Assembly: GCA_030533445.1 (NCBI GenBank)
Contig: CM060072.1
Location: 25,256,609 to 25,320,608 of the forward strand
Source of the DNA: Cyprinodon diabolis
Taxonomy: Eukaryota; Chordata; Actinopteri; Cyprinodontiformes; Cyprinodontidae
Reading direction: 5' to 3'
DNA length: 64,000 nt
Every line of letters starts with the position of its first letter. Position 1 is the stretch's first letter. The notes under the pieces were generated by a model. That model ran no database searches. It was given only the letters and a program-made list of their open reading frames with translations, and was not told the DNA's origin. This document shows positions 59,301 to 62,697 of this stretch, piece by piece. The translations under genes and the position numbers were made by a program.

Positions 59301-61347
59301 CTGAGGTAATGTTTTTCTTTTACGAAAGGAAAGTGGTTTTACATATATTTAGCAAATGAAAATCTGTTAAGAATAAAAAAAAAGAACAGTATGCATCAAA
59401 GCTCTGCTGGTATGTTTGCAGTCTTTAAAATAATTTAAAAATTATTACCTCTTGAAGCTCATCAAGAGAAATGCCTGGCTACTTTGGTGGCTACTTTGAA
59501 GAACCTAGAATATAAGACATTTTTTCAGTTGTTTCACACTTTTTTTGTTAAGTATATAATTTCACATGCGCTAATTCATAGTTCTGATGCCTTCAGAGTG
59601 AATCTAAAATGTTCATAGTCAGGAAAATAAAGAAAACTCTTTGAATGAGAAGGTGTGTCCAAATTTTTGCTCTGTATTGTATCATTTTTTTAATATACAA
59701 AAAATAAATAGGAAAATTCACACTTAAGTAAGAGTAGGAATAATCTCACAACAATATAATTTAAGTTTAATTAAAAAGCTTGGTAAAGTTGAACTACTCC
59801 AGAAAGTTCATAATTATCTTAAATTGGGTAAATGCATTCCACAATAGTTAAAAAACAATCCACAAAAACGTTCGAAGTTTGAAGACGTCTCACATCCATC
59901 CAGGAAGGTTTTTCAATTCAAAATGTCAGAAATAGCGTTGAGTTCCAAGCTTTATAGAGTAGCCCAAACAAAGCCTTGTTTTGGGTAGAAGTAGCTACTG
60001 GTGAACACATGATAGTGGTAGCATCAGGTGTTACGTAAGTCCAACTTTAAAAAAAAAAAAAAGGATAGAGGTATTGGAGGGGTTATGGTTGGATCTCTGC
60101 AGTTCTCCATAGGAACCACAATCATGGCTGTTTTATGTTATTTTTGAATTTGTGCCATACTCTCTATTTTACAAAGATCTGTGGCAGGATGAAAGCTTTG
60201 GATACTATTTTAAAATCTAAAACTGCCTGAAACTTCTCTACAACTTCAACCTTGACTTTTCTGCTGATTTCCTTCGTTTTTACACTGCAGAAATTGAAAT
60301 CTAAGTAAAGCGGTGGTTCAATACCAAAATGGCTAGGGTGGGCAGGGTGGAGCCAGGGTTTTTTTCACGGGGGCTCAACAAGGAATTGAAAAACATAATT
60401 AAATAGGGAAATGGTTCAATATTTCATATAATACGAGGGCCAAAGAGCCACTTATGGATCTGGAGCTGCAGGTTTCAGGCCCCTAATCCAGCAGAAGAAA
60501 AATGATCCAATTTCAATATGAAGCTAAATGTGCAACACTTTAACTTTTAAATCCTTACAGCAGAAACAATGTAAATCTAAAAAAAAAAATTGTTCTAAAA
60601 AAAACAATTAGTTGTTGGTTTAGCCCAAATCATCCTAGGAAACTAATACAGCAAGATGCTTACAGTCTAGGGGCAATAACAGAAGCTAAGGCCAGTTTTA
60701 AAGGGACGGAGGATCCTGTTAAATCATCCATCAGGTTATTTACTTTTGATTTATTTTTGAATAAATAGAAAAAAGCAACTCATTATGTTATTTCAGATGC
60801 ATAATTTGTAGTTTGCACAAATATGTTTTTGCATATTACAATAATATTTTTTAATAAATCTATTTTCAACTAATATATATTTTGCATCTTGCCTCTTGCC
60901 CATAGACAGCTGGCTCGCAATCCCAGCTGGGATAATAAGCATGACAGAAAATGGATGAATAGATGGATATTTTGCACATTAAGAAAACATGTTTTAAGAA
61001 ATGTTTTACTAATTTTAAGATCAAAATTTGAAGTGTACAAGGCTGTTCTTCTTATCACTAAATAACCCTTTTGGGGGGTTCACAGCTTATTCCAGATTAA
61101 ATTACATTTTGGTGGATTATTTTTTTGATTCACTGCGGCTTACTGTTCCTAGTTATGTTTCACGGCTTTTCCTGATGCTCGTTTTTGTTTTCCAGACATT
61201 GACGAATGTGCAGATCCGGGTCTGCGCACCAGCCTCTGCAAAAACGCTCACTGCAAGAACACCCCCGGCTCATACAGGTGCATCTGCAAACATGGCTTTA
61301 TGCCCTCACGCCGGCAAAACGTGTGCGTGCGTCGCAGAACTCAGTAA
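15059..61347 (+). CDS. ltbp3: Latent TGF-beta binding protein 3, 28 exons, 5'-incomplete (gene-level entry)
   Basis: LTBPs are secreted extracellular-matrix glycoproteins. They disulfide-bond the TGF-beta propeptide (LAP) during secretion and target the latent complex to fibrillin microfibrils. Joining 28 exons gives 1163 residues plus TAA with no frame break. Domains, numbered from the first visible codon: EGF 2-33; linker; hybrid domain about 128-207; cbEGF 211-250; TB1 about 257-313; Pro/Thr-rich hinge 315-389; eight cbEGFs 390-725; TB2 about 733-790; four cbEGFs 810-988; TB3 about 996-1047; EGF about 1080-1113; cbEGF 1114-1155. LTBP3 rather than LTBP1, 2 or 4 is indicated by [18 protein letters not shown] before the ECCC of TB2, by GCGPGRG-like Cys spacing in the second cbEGF of the long array, and by the acidic [10 protein letters not shown] before the last EGF. 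These match my recollection of human LTBP3. The first base of the first codon and the signal-peptide and 4-Cys exons lie further upstream. Confidence 0.93.
16816..16982 (+). CDS. ltbp3: ltbp3 exon b: linker and start of hybrid domain
   Basis: 167 nt, from phase 1 to phase 0. The acceptor ttttttcag at 16815 is chosen over the next AG, 5 nt downstream, because it completes a Val codon and gives [20 protein letters not shown], an LTBP-typical segment. A basic stretch (VRHKPKGR) precedes [10 protein letters not shown], the start of the hybrid domain. The donor is the suboptimal gtgcgt, fixed by the Cys that opens the next exon. Confidence 0.9.
17064..17169 (+). CDS. ltbp3: ltbp3 exon c: hybrid domain core
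   Basis: 106 nt, phase 0 to phase 1, acceptor tttcag and ideal donor gtaagt. It encodes [20 protein letters not shown] and then W-G-x-N-K-C-x-x-C-P. The Cys-Cys pair marks a hybrid (fibrillin-type) domain rather than a TB domain with Cys-Cys-Cys. NST is a potential N-glycosylation site. The 6.7-kb intron that follows begins with a (TA)n tract. Confidence 0.93.
17331..17383. repeat. (TA)n microsatellite
   Basis: About 26 uninterrupted TA units in the 6.7-kb intron. Confidence 0.97.
17384..20110. other. Intronic, no gene recognised
   Basis: AT-rich. Around 19310-19345 a short segment (ctagaccttgactaggccatttt) resembles one at 16385-16412, indicating a shared degraded repeat. Nothing else identified. 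Confidence 0.4.
20120..21327 (+). pseudogene. Tc1-like transposase pseudogene interrupted by a MITE
   Basis: Before the interruption the + strand reads [16 protein letters not shown], resembling the SDETK segment before the first catalytic region of Tc1 transposases. After it comes [20 protein letters not shown], the conserved GGGSIM(V/L)WG core. A 553-bp MITE (20491-21043) sits between. Frameshifts and stops make it non-functional. The copy ends where a LINE tail begins at about 21328. Confidence 0.75.
20491..21043. mobile_element. hAT-like MITE inserted in a Tc1 copy, with target-site duplication
   Basis: 553 bp, ends TAGCCTG and CAGGCTA. It is flanked on both sides by GTGCAATGA (20482-20490 and 21044-21052). 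The paralogous Tc1 fragment at 24541-24687 (minus) carries a single copy of that site with no insert, confirming insertion boundaries. An 8-bp duplication, typical of hAT, plus a one-base ambiguity explains the 9-bp match. Confidence 0.88.
21328..21920 (-). pseudogene. LINE 3' fragment, reading leftward
   Basis: A minus-strand frame (21733 to 21527) reads [20 protein letters not shown], the C-terminal end common to several fish LINEs. The tail at 21328-21390 reads, on the minus strand, as attcaaataaacttgccttg, a typical LINE 3' end. RT core absent. Confidence 0.6.
22000..23200. other. Intronic, no gene recognised
   Basis: AT-rich with fortuitous short frames; no repeat boundaries that I could define. 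Confidence 0.4.
23200..23600. repeat. Interspersed repeat of unknown class
   Basis: Purine-rich unit beginning GTCATGAAACGGTGTTTG, with GGACCCAAATGCAGAGAC, and ending ACCAAGACTCTGACAG. Resembles a common teleost intergenic repeat. An oppositely oriented relative may be at 32010-32480. Confidence 0.4.
23845..23931 (+). CDS. ltbp3: ltbp3 exon d: end of hybrid domain
   Basis: 87 nt, phase 1 at both ends, acceptor cttag and donor gtaagt. It encodes [20 protein letters not shown], then KRFNSTHCH, carrying the last Cys residues of the hybrid domain and an NST sequon that I recall as conserved in human LTBP3. Confidence 0.93.
24036..24155 (+). CDS. ltbp3: ltbp3 exon e: cbEGF between hybrid domain and TB1
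   Basis: 120 nt, phase 1 at both ends. It encodes [12 protein letters not shown] through [12 protein letters not shown] to DRNRCV. Calcium-binding (DINE) and Asn-hydroxylation (C-x-N-x4-F-x-C) signatures are both intact. The frame requires the donor to be GC (gcaagt at 24156), so the next intron is GC-AG. Confidence 0.92.
24541..24687 (-). pseudogene. Tc1-like fragment (empty-site copy)
   Basis: Its reverse complement matches 20415-20490 joined to 21044-21160 with few differences, including GATGGTGCAATGATGCC across the point where the other copy carries the MITE. A stretch of about 45 bp after GTCAAG is deleted. It lies 84 bp upstream of ltbp3 exon f. Confidence 0.8.
24772..24933 (+). CDS. 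ltbp3: ltbp3 exon f: TB1 (second 8-Cys module)
   Basis: 162 nt, phase 1 at both ends, acceptor ccttccag and donor gtgagt. It encodes [17 protein letters not shown] followed by [20 protein letters not shown]. The Cys triplet and C-x-x-C-P spacing define a TB domain. Its eighth Cys is in the next exon. Confidence 0.94.
25342..25437 (+). CDS. ltbp3: ltbp3 exon g: end of TB1 and start of hinge
   Basis: 96 nt, phase 1 at both ends, donor gtgagt. It encodes [20 protein letters not shown], then a hydrophobic/Pro segment ending FPSLIFPPE. The Cys of KICPAGKGY closes TB1; the rest begins the protease-sensitive hinge. Confidence 0.9.
25725..26290. repeat. Quasi-tandem degenerate repeat region
   Basis: Repeated words of the form CACACA(C)AAATAAAACTT and TTACAAAC recur every 40-60 bp. 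It includes TTTCTGCCAAAA twice (about 25754 and 26104), a word also found at 57790. Looks like a decayed DNA-transposon-type repeat family. Confidence 0.35.
26716..27180 (+). pseudogene. Tc1/mariner transposase fragment
   Basis: The + frame from 26716 reads [20 protein letters not shown], then [19 protein letters not shown] and [13 protein letters not shown]. It aligns with the Tc1 transposase core from GGGSIMVWG to QMDNDPKHTSK. The expected Asp of the Q-x-D-N-D motif is Asn here, so catalysis is lost. Confidence 0.78.
27394..27407 (+). CDS. ltbp3: ltbp3 exon h: 14-nt microexon in the hinge
   Basis: Fourteen nucleotides between tgcctttcag and gtaaga. With the carried C from exon g they encode Pro-Pro-Ala-Val-Thr and move the phase from 1 to 0, which is exactly what exon i needs. 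A second AG 6 nt inside would give an alternative 8-nt exon (Pro-Val-Thr), also in frame. The support is splice sites plus frame only, because the hinge is poorly conserved. Confidence 0.68.
27502..27568 (+). CDS. ltbp3: ltbp3 exon i: Pro/Thr-rich hinge
   Basis: 67 nt, phase 0 to phase 1, donor gtaaac. It encodes [20 protein letters not shown], then VP. Low-complexity Pro/Ser/Thr composition fits the LTBP hinge between TB1 and the long cbEGF array. Confidence 0.75.
27770..27847 (+). CDS. ltbp3: ltbp3 exon j: Pro-rich hinge
   Basis: 78 nt, phase 1 at both ends, acceptor ggatccatag and donor gtgagt. It encodes [20 protein letters not shown], then EPKVT. The ending resembles the human hinge end as I recall it (Thr just before ETDEC). 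The acceptor's pyrimidine tract is modest. Confidence 0.78.
28137..29240. mobile_element. Possible hAT-like element with AAGGCTATGTTCACAC ends
   Basis: Left end taaggctatgttcacact (28137) and right end agtgtgaacatggctaaa (to 29240) are inverted with about 16 of 18 matching. Termini resemble those of the MITE at 4722-5291. The 1.1-kb interior has no transposase frame and is AT-rich, so it could instead be two unrelated ends. Confidence 0.45.
29241..30836. other. Intronic, no gene recognised
   Basis: AT-rich with poly-T and poly-A runs. No coding or repeat structure identified. Confidence 0.4.
30838..30861. repeat. (ACAT)n microsatellite near a splice acceptor
   Basis: About six ATAC units ending 40 nt before the acceptor of ltbp3 exon k. 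Confidence 0.9.
30902..31030 (+). CDS. ltbp3: ltbp3 exon k: first cbEGF of the long array
   Basis: 129 nt, phase 1 at both ends. It encodes [20 protein letters not shown], then a domain ending NQQRNICE. The hydroxylation motif is off-consensus, with His where Phe or Tyr is expected ([10 protein letters not shown]). An (ACAT)n tract lies only about 40 nt upstream of the acceptor. Confidence 0.92.
31031..33050. other. Intronic; one possible interspersed repeat
   Basis: 32010-32480 is pyrimidine-rich (GTCATGATCTCC...CCTCCTTTCCCC...TTTAAACTCCTCC) and looks like a teleost interspersed repeat in the orientation opposite to 23200-23600. The rest shows no feature. Confidence 0.35.
33054..33083. repeat. 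Perfect 30-bp palindrome
   Basis: Left arm CAATTAGCCTGAGCA is followed with no spacer by its exact reverse complement TGCTCAGGCTAATTG. Confidence 0.97.
33783..33914 (+). CDS. ltbp3: ltbp3 exon l: cbEGF 2 of the array
   Basis: 132 nt, phase 1 at both ends, acceptor tttcccag and donor gtaagt. It encodes [20 protein letters not shown], then EGAYKCQC and [11 protein letters not shown]. The EPCGPGRG segment is diagnostic for LTBP3 in my recollection. Hydroxylation motif intact. Confidence 0.95.
33998..34126 (+). CDS. ltbp3: ltbp3 exon m: cbEGF 3 of the array
   Basis: 129 nt, phase 1 at both ends, acceptor tttacag and donor gtataa. It encodes [20 protein letters not shown] through SYKCKC to RYPACE. 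The intron before it is only 83 nt, the shortest in the gene after the 82-nt one at 58971-59065 is set aside as comparable. Confidence 0.95.
34248..34367 (+). CDS. ltbp3: ltbp3 exon n: cbEGF 4 of the array
   Basis: 120 nt, phase 1 at both ends, acceptor gttccag and donor gtgagt. It encodes [20 protein letters not shown], then GSYECVPC. The two-residue gap between the fourth and fifth Cys (C-V-P-C) is the LTBP variant cbEGF also seen at this place in human LTBP1 and LTBP3. Confidence 0.95.
34624..35270 (+). pseudogene. Tc1/mariner-type element, 3'-truncated
   Basis: Begins at a TA with CACTACCGTTCAAAAGTTTG, a widespread Tc1/mariner terminus in fish. The N-terminal DNA-binding part of the transposase is readable at 35140-35270 ([20 protein letters not shown], then [11 protein letters not shown]). 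The catalytic DDE part is missing: homology stops at about 35270, where a tRNA-like sequence begins. Confidence 0.8.
35272..35345 (-). repeat. tRNA-like (SINE-head) sequence
   Basis: On the minus strand it reads GTGGCCTAGTGGTTAGGGC (A-box-like) and GTTCTAAGTTCAAGCCCC (B-box-like) with tRNA spacing. Without a clean cloverleaf it is better read as a tRNA-derived repeat than a tRNA gene. Confidence 0.5.
35346..36649. other. Intronic, no gene recognised
   Basis: No coding or repeat boundaries identified. Confidence 0.4.
36650..36772 (+). CDS. ltbp3: ltbp3 exon o: cbEGF 5 of the array
   Basis: 123 nt, phase 1 at both ends. It encodes [20 protein letters not shown], then [11 protein letters not shown] and ends GKSCS. 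Calcium and hydroxylation motifs are intact; donor gtgagt. Confidence 0.95.
36894..37016 (+). CDS. ltbp3: ltbp3 exon p: cbEGF 6 of the array
   Basis: 123 nt, phase 1 at both ends, acceptor cttacag and donor gtacaa. It encodes [20 protein letters not shown], then [11 protein letters not shown] and ends GSHCE. Confidence 0.95.
37017..38111. other. Intronic, no gene recognised
   Basis: AT-rich. 37150-37200 contains TTTGTTTATATAGCACC, a word common in fish LINE/SINE tails; otherwise nothing. Confidence 0.35.
38112..38231 (+). CDS. ltbp3: ltbp3 exon q: cbEGF 7 of the array
   Basis: 120 nt, phase 1 at both ends, acceptor cctttcag and donor gttagt. It encodes [20 protein letters not shown], then [20 protein letters not shown]. 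The intron before it (37017-38111) is AT-rich with no feature I recognise. Confidence 0.95.
38406..39107 (+). pseudogene. LINE 3' fragment with tail
   Basis: Broken + frames read [20 protein letters not shown], then [13 protein letters not shown], the post-RT C-terminus of fish L2/Rex-like LINEs. It is followed by a tail ending GATATAAATAAACTTGTC. Multiple stops and frameshifts. Same C-terminal signature as 21328-21920 but on the opposite strand. Confidence 0.65.
39169..39300 (+). CDS. ltbp3: ltbp3 exon r: cbEGF 8 of the array
   Basis: 132 nt, phase 1 at both ends, acceptor cctttcag and donor gtaggt. It encodes [20 protein letters not shown], then [10 protein letters not shown] and ends HSCE. 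This domain leads directly into TB2. Confidence 0.95.
39551..39721 (+). CDS. ltbp3: ltbp3 exon s: TB2, the LAP-binding 8-Cys module
   Basis: 171 nt, phase 1 at both ends, acceptor acttgcag and donor gtacaa. It encodes [20 protein letters not shown], then [20 protein letters not shown] and IHPCPV. Seven of the eight Cys are here; the eighth is in exon t. In LTBP1 and LTBP3 this module disulfide-bonds LAP, helped by a two-residue insertion (Phe-Pro in LTBP1; Tyr-Pro in human LTBP3 as I recall). Here it reads His-Pro. NIT is a potential N-glycosylation site. Confidence 0.96.
39803..39883 (+). CDS. ltbp3: ltbp3 exon t: end of TB2 and linker
   Basis: 81 nt, phase 1 at both ends. It encodes [20 protein letters not shown], then YNLPAYH. 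The SLCPHGQGF Cys closes TB2. The donor gttcgt is weak but is fixed by the frame of the next cbEGF. The preceding intron is only 81 nt. Confidence 0.92.
39884..41801. other. Intronic, no gene recognised
   Basis: 40170-40400 is a GC-richer patch with repeated GAGCAGC/GAGCATC words, possibly part of a MITE, with faint similarity in style to 44200-44380. Nothing else seen. Confidence 0.35.
41802..42307. mobile_element. MITE with TTAAAGCTACAGTGTGTAA termini
   Basis: About 506 bp; left end TTAAAGCTACAGTGTGTAAT, right end the inverse (ATTACACACTGTAGCTTTAA). Twenty-bp near-perfect inverted repeats. The interior is locally GC-rich with G-runs at 42210-42235. Non-coding. Confidence 0.82.
42812..42940 (+). 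CDS. ltbp3: ltbp3 exon u: cbEGF 1 after TB2
   Basis: 129 nt, phase 1 at both ends, acceptor gtctgcag and donor gtaagc. It encodes [20 protein letters not shown], then [20 protein letters not shown] and ECI, closely matching the corresponding LTBP3 domain. Confidence 0.95.
43034..43171 (+). CDS. ltbp3: ltbp3 exon v: cbEGF 2 after TB2
   Basis: 138 nt, phase 1 at both ends, donor gttagt. It encodes [20 protein letters not shown], then [14 protein letters not shown] and ends KRCVMPTVT. Its closest human counterpart, from memory, is the second of three cbEGFs at this place (shared DES and GG). Confidence 0.95.
43264..43404 (+). CDS. ltbp3: ltbp3 exon w: cbEGF 3 after TB2 (possible extra domain)
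   Basis: 141 nt, phase 1 at both ends, acceptor tgtgcag and ideal donor gtaagt. It encodes [20 protein letters not shown], then [20 protein letters not shown] and VTLEEQA. Six Cys, DVNE and C-V-N-x4-Y motifs are intact, so it is a functional-looking cbEGF. It is either exon w or exon x that human LTBP3 lacks. A 10.5-kb intron follows. Confidence 0.93.
43405..44620. other. Intronic, no gene recognised
   Basis: AT-rich start of the 10.5-kb intron. 44250-44380 has GC-richer repeated GATGC/CAGATG words of unknown origin. Confidence 0.35.
44625..45092. mobile_element. Probable MITE with TTTCCCAAA ends
   Basis: Left AATGTTTCCCAAAATGGGGG; right CCCAAATGTTTGGGAACGT. A short imperfect inverted terminus bounds an AT-rich interior. 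Similar in style to the region at 10134-10500. Confidence 0.45.
45114..45477. mobile_element. hAT-like MITE with TAGGGAnGTCC ends
   Basis: Left TAGGGAAGTCC; right end read inward TAGGGATGTCCCGATAT. Length 364 bp. A TAGGGATGTCC terminus is widespread in fish hAT MITEs. The flanking 8 bp on the two sides agree at only five positions, so the duplication has decayed. Confidence 0.62.
45806..46371. mobile_element. MITE with CCCCATTTACA ends, copy A
   Basis: Left gccccatttacactag; right ctactgtaaatggggta (inverted). The interior holds GTGCCGAGTTCGGACCAAGC and GTGCCAAGCTTGG words. Related to 51547-52144. Confidence 0.65.
46400..48170. other. Intronic, no gene recognised
   Basis: AT-rich with fortuitous short frames; no defined repeats. 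Confidence 0.4.
48175..48440 (-). pseudogene. LINE C-terminal fragment, copy 1
   Basis: The minus strand resembles the fragment at 49650-50090 (shared words for a Trp/Gly-containing segment, IxGTxLEPL and MDI...). Shorter and more decayed; in the same orientation. Confidence 0.5.
49650..50095 (-). pseudogene. LINE C-terminal fragment, copy 2
   Basis: Minus-strand frames read [20 protein letters not shown], then [20 protein letters not shown]. This is the segment after the RT domain in some fish non-LTR retrotransposons (ESVLT...W-G-N...L-x-K-x-I-x-x-A). Broken by stops near 49900. Confidence 0.6.
50096..51540. other. Intronic, no gene recognised
   Basis: 50270-50540 is a CT-rich repeat-like stretch with TCTCAGAT words, of the same flavour as 57960-58260 on the other strand. 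Nothing else identified. Confidence 0.35.
51547..52144. mobile_element. MITE with CCCCATTTATA ends, copy B
   Basis: Left ggccccatttatactac; right end ...CTCAGCACAGTAAATAG. Internal CGTGCTGAGATC and AGCTCGGCACGG words match the GTGCCGAG motif of copy A at 45806-46371. Confidence 0.55.
52590..52935 (+). repeat. SINE-like interspersed repeat with tRNA-like head
   Basis: Contains CAAGAAGGTTCTGGGTTCGG (B-box-like), then GGAGTTTGCATGTTCTCCC and CCCTGCGATGGACTGGCGAC, ending AGAAAATGGATGGA. This is one of the most abundant teleost repeats as I recall; the same tail (GACAGAAAATGGATG) appears near 60940. Confidence 0.75.
52936..53914. other. Intronic, no gene recognised
   Basis: AT-rich up to ltbp3 exon x; nothing identified. 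Confidence 0.4.
53915..54043 (+). CDS. ltbp3: ltbp3 exon x: cbEGF 4 after TB2
   Basis: 129 nt, phase 1 at both ends, acceptor cctttgcag and donor gtgggt. It encodes [20 protein letters not shown], then [20 protein letters not shown] and VYD. The DVxECQDP start matches the last pre-TB3 cbEGF of human LTBP3 as I recall it. Large introns on both sides isolate it. Confidence 0.94.
54044..58630. other. 4.6-kb intron with fragmentary repeats only
   Basis: 54400-54550 resembles a degraded teleost MITE (AGGGCTGTTCGAGTC...AACACACCT). 55200-55240 contains CAGCATGATGCTGCTACCAC, which is the reverse complement of the Tc1 GGTGGxAGCATCATG core, so a tiny Tc1 remnant. 57770-58330 shares TTTCTGCCAAAA with 25725-26290. 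No gene seen. Confidence 0.4.
58631..58786 (+). CDS. ltbp3: ltbp3 exon y: TB3 (last 8-Cys module)
   Basis: 156 nt, phase 1 at both ends, acceptor aaactag. It encodes [20 protein letters not shown], then [20 protein letters not shown] and PPRSS. The Cys triplet confirms a TB domain. The frame requires a GC donor (gcgagt at 58787). Confidence 0.94.
58881..58970 (+). CDS. ltbp3: ltbp3 exon z: end of TB3 and linker
   Basis: 90 nt, phase 1 at both ends, acceptor cctgtttag and donor gtgaaa. It encodes [20 protein letters not shown], then [10 protein letters not shown]. The Cys of SVLC is the eighth of TB3. Confidence 0.9.
59066..59194 (+). CDS. ltbp3: ltbp3 exon aa: acidic linker and penultimate EGF
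   Basis: 129 nt, phase 1 at both ends. It encodes [20 protein letters not shown], then [18 protein letters not shown]. The acidic SSEEDSDEC run matches human LTBP3 as I recall and separates it from LTBP1, 2 and 4, which have EAEECGIL there. The acceptor (caataaaag) has a purine-interrupted tract. Confidence 0.94.
59195..61195. other. 2-kb intron with fragmentary repeats
   Basis: 59872-59990 (CGAAGTTTGAAGACGTCTC, CATCCAGGAAGG) resembles a fragment of a fish retroelement. 60900-60965 is a short SINE-like tail. Otherwise AT-rich and featureless. Confidence 0.4.
61196..61347 (+). CDS. ltbp3: ltbp3 terminal coding exon: last cbEGF and stop
   Basis: 152 coding nt beginning in phase 1, acceptor gttttccag. 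It encodes [20 protein letters not shown], then [20 protein letters not shown] and a basic tail ending VRRRTQ before TAA (61345-61347). The short basic C-terminus matches LTBP3. Confidence 0.95.
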
Positions 61348-61572
61348 AGATCCAGAAGAGATGCCGTGGTGCTCCTCTCTGTCCTGGTGTGGCTGCGCTG
61401 AACACCTGAAGAAAAACAGAGCTTCGCTGTGGGAGATAAATTCTATGCAAATCTGTAATGTCCAAAACTCTTTCCCCCACCGGTTCATTTTTGAAAAATA
61501 TCACATCACATTAGGATGATCTTTGTTTATTGTTCTGTAAGTATTGTTTTCTAAACTGTTTTTTCGTTTGAT

Positions 61573-61578
61573 ATTAAA
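61573..61578 (+). promoter_or_regulatory. Candidate proximal poly(A) signal (ATTAAA)
   Basis: ATTAAA about 225 nt after the stop, immediately followed by a GT/T-rich run (gtgtatatttttgtg) suited to a downstream element. Confidence 0.45.
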
Positions 61579-62043
61579 GTGTATATTTTTGTGTTTTCTG
61601 TTTATTGATTACCCTACTCCATCAAATTGATCAGTTTTAATTCAAATTTGAGCTCCAGTTTTTTTATTAAAGAAAACAATCTCAAAGATCTATGGTATTA
61701 CTGTTAGTTGTTTTTTTGTTTTTTGTTTTTAAATTTCCCTTTAAACCCAAATCCTGTCATGTTTAATAGTAAACAACATCTGAAGTGTATTTTTTACAGT
61801 AATTATTACACATTGTTTAAATTGTGTTTTGTACAGTTTGTTCTGTGGAATGACCCCTTTGCTTCTCTGTTCGTTTGTTGATGCAAAGTTTAAAAGAGAA
61901 ATTGTAGCAGTTTGTTATTGTTTGACAAGTGCACCAAAGTGGACTTTGTGGAAGAGGTGAGCTTGATGCACAATACAGTGGGAATATGGTGGGAAATAAT
62001 TGCCTAATGTATCTTCTAATGGGGAAAGCTGTTATATTTGCTG

Positions 62044-62049
62044 AATAAA
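62044..62049 (+). promoter_or_regulatory. Candidate distal poly(A) signal (AATAAA)
   Basis: Canonical AATAAA about 700 nt after the stop, with a GT-rich stretch around 62125-62150. Confidence 0.5.
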
Positions 62050-62460
62050 ACTGTTAGCCAAACAAGCTGTTGGGAGAAGACAAGTTTGATTAAAAAAATA
62101 CCCTGGAAAATAGTGTTTCTATCTCTTTTTGTGTGTTTTGTTTTTGTGCAGTGTTTAGAGTTGAAGTAAAATAAGTATTATTAGTGTTTTGTGAAGAATG
62201 GGGCCATCTTGTGGCTTGTTTGTGTTATTACACTTCCTACGTCACACCCAATGAAGTTAATAATGTTTTGGACTTTGTGGTTAAAATCAACTGAAATATC
62301 TGAAATTATGTGTAACAGAAAATGTTTTTCTAAATCATGTGTTTAATCAAGTCTGATTCATCCAAATCTTTGATTTATCTCTCCCTGATGACCTCTGGGA
62401 ACCAAAAATAACTTTCAAAATGCTTCTCTTTAACTTTTTAAAATTTCAGGAACTCCTGGT

Positions 62461-62697
62461 CCATCCATCCATCCATCCATCCATCCATCCATCCATCCAT
62501 CCATCCATCCATCCATCCATCCATTTATCCATCCATCCATTTATCCATCTGTCCATCCATCCAACCACTCATCCATCCATCCATTTATCCATCTGTCCAT
62601 CCATCCATCCTTCCATCCATTTATCCATCCGTCCATCCATCCATCCATCCATTTATCCATCAATCAATCCATCCATTTATACATCCATCCATCCATG
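62461..62697. repeat. (CCAT)n microsatellite, imperfect
   Basis: About 237 bp of CCAT units with CCATTTAT and CTGT interruptions, giving an open frame of His-Pro-Ser-Ile repeats with no coding meaning. Confidence 0.97.

Larger units (their letters stand above)
61348..62070 (+). other. ltbp3: ltbp3 3' untranslated region (approximate end)
   Basis: T-rich sequence following the stop. The end depends on which of two poly(A) signals is used. No other coding frame is credible here. Confidence 0.6.

Noticed and set aside
15059..61347. Assignment as fibrillin or as ltbp1/ltbp2/ltbp4
   Set aside because: Only three TB domains plus one hybrid excludes fibrillin. The acidic SSEEDSDEC linker and the [11 protein letters not shown] segment fit LTBP3, whereas other LTBPs carry EAEECGIL before the last EGF pair.
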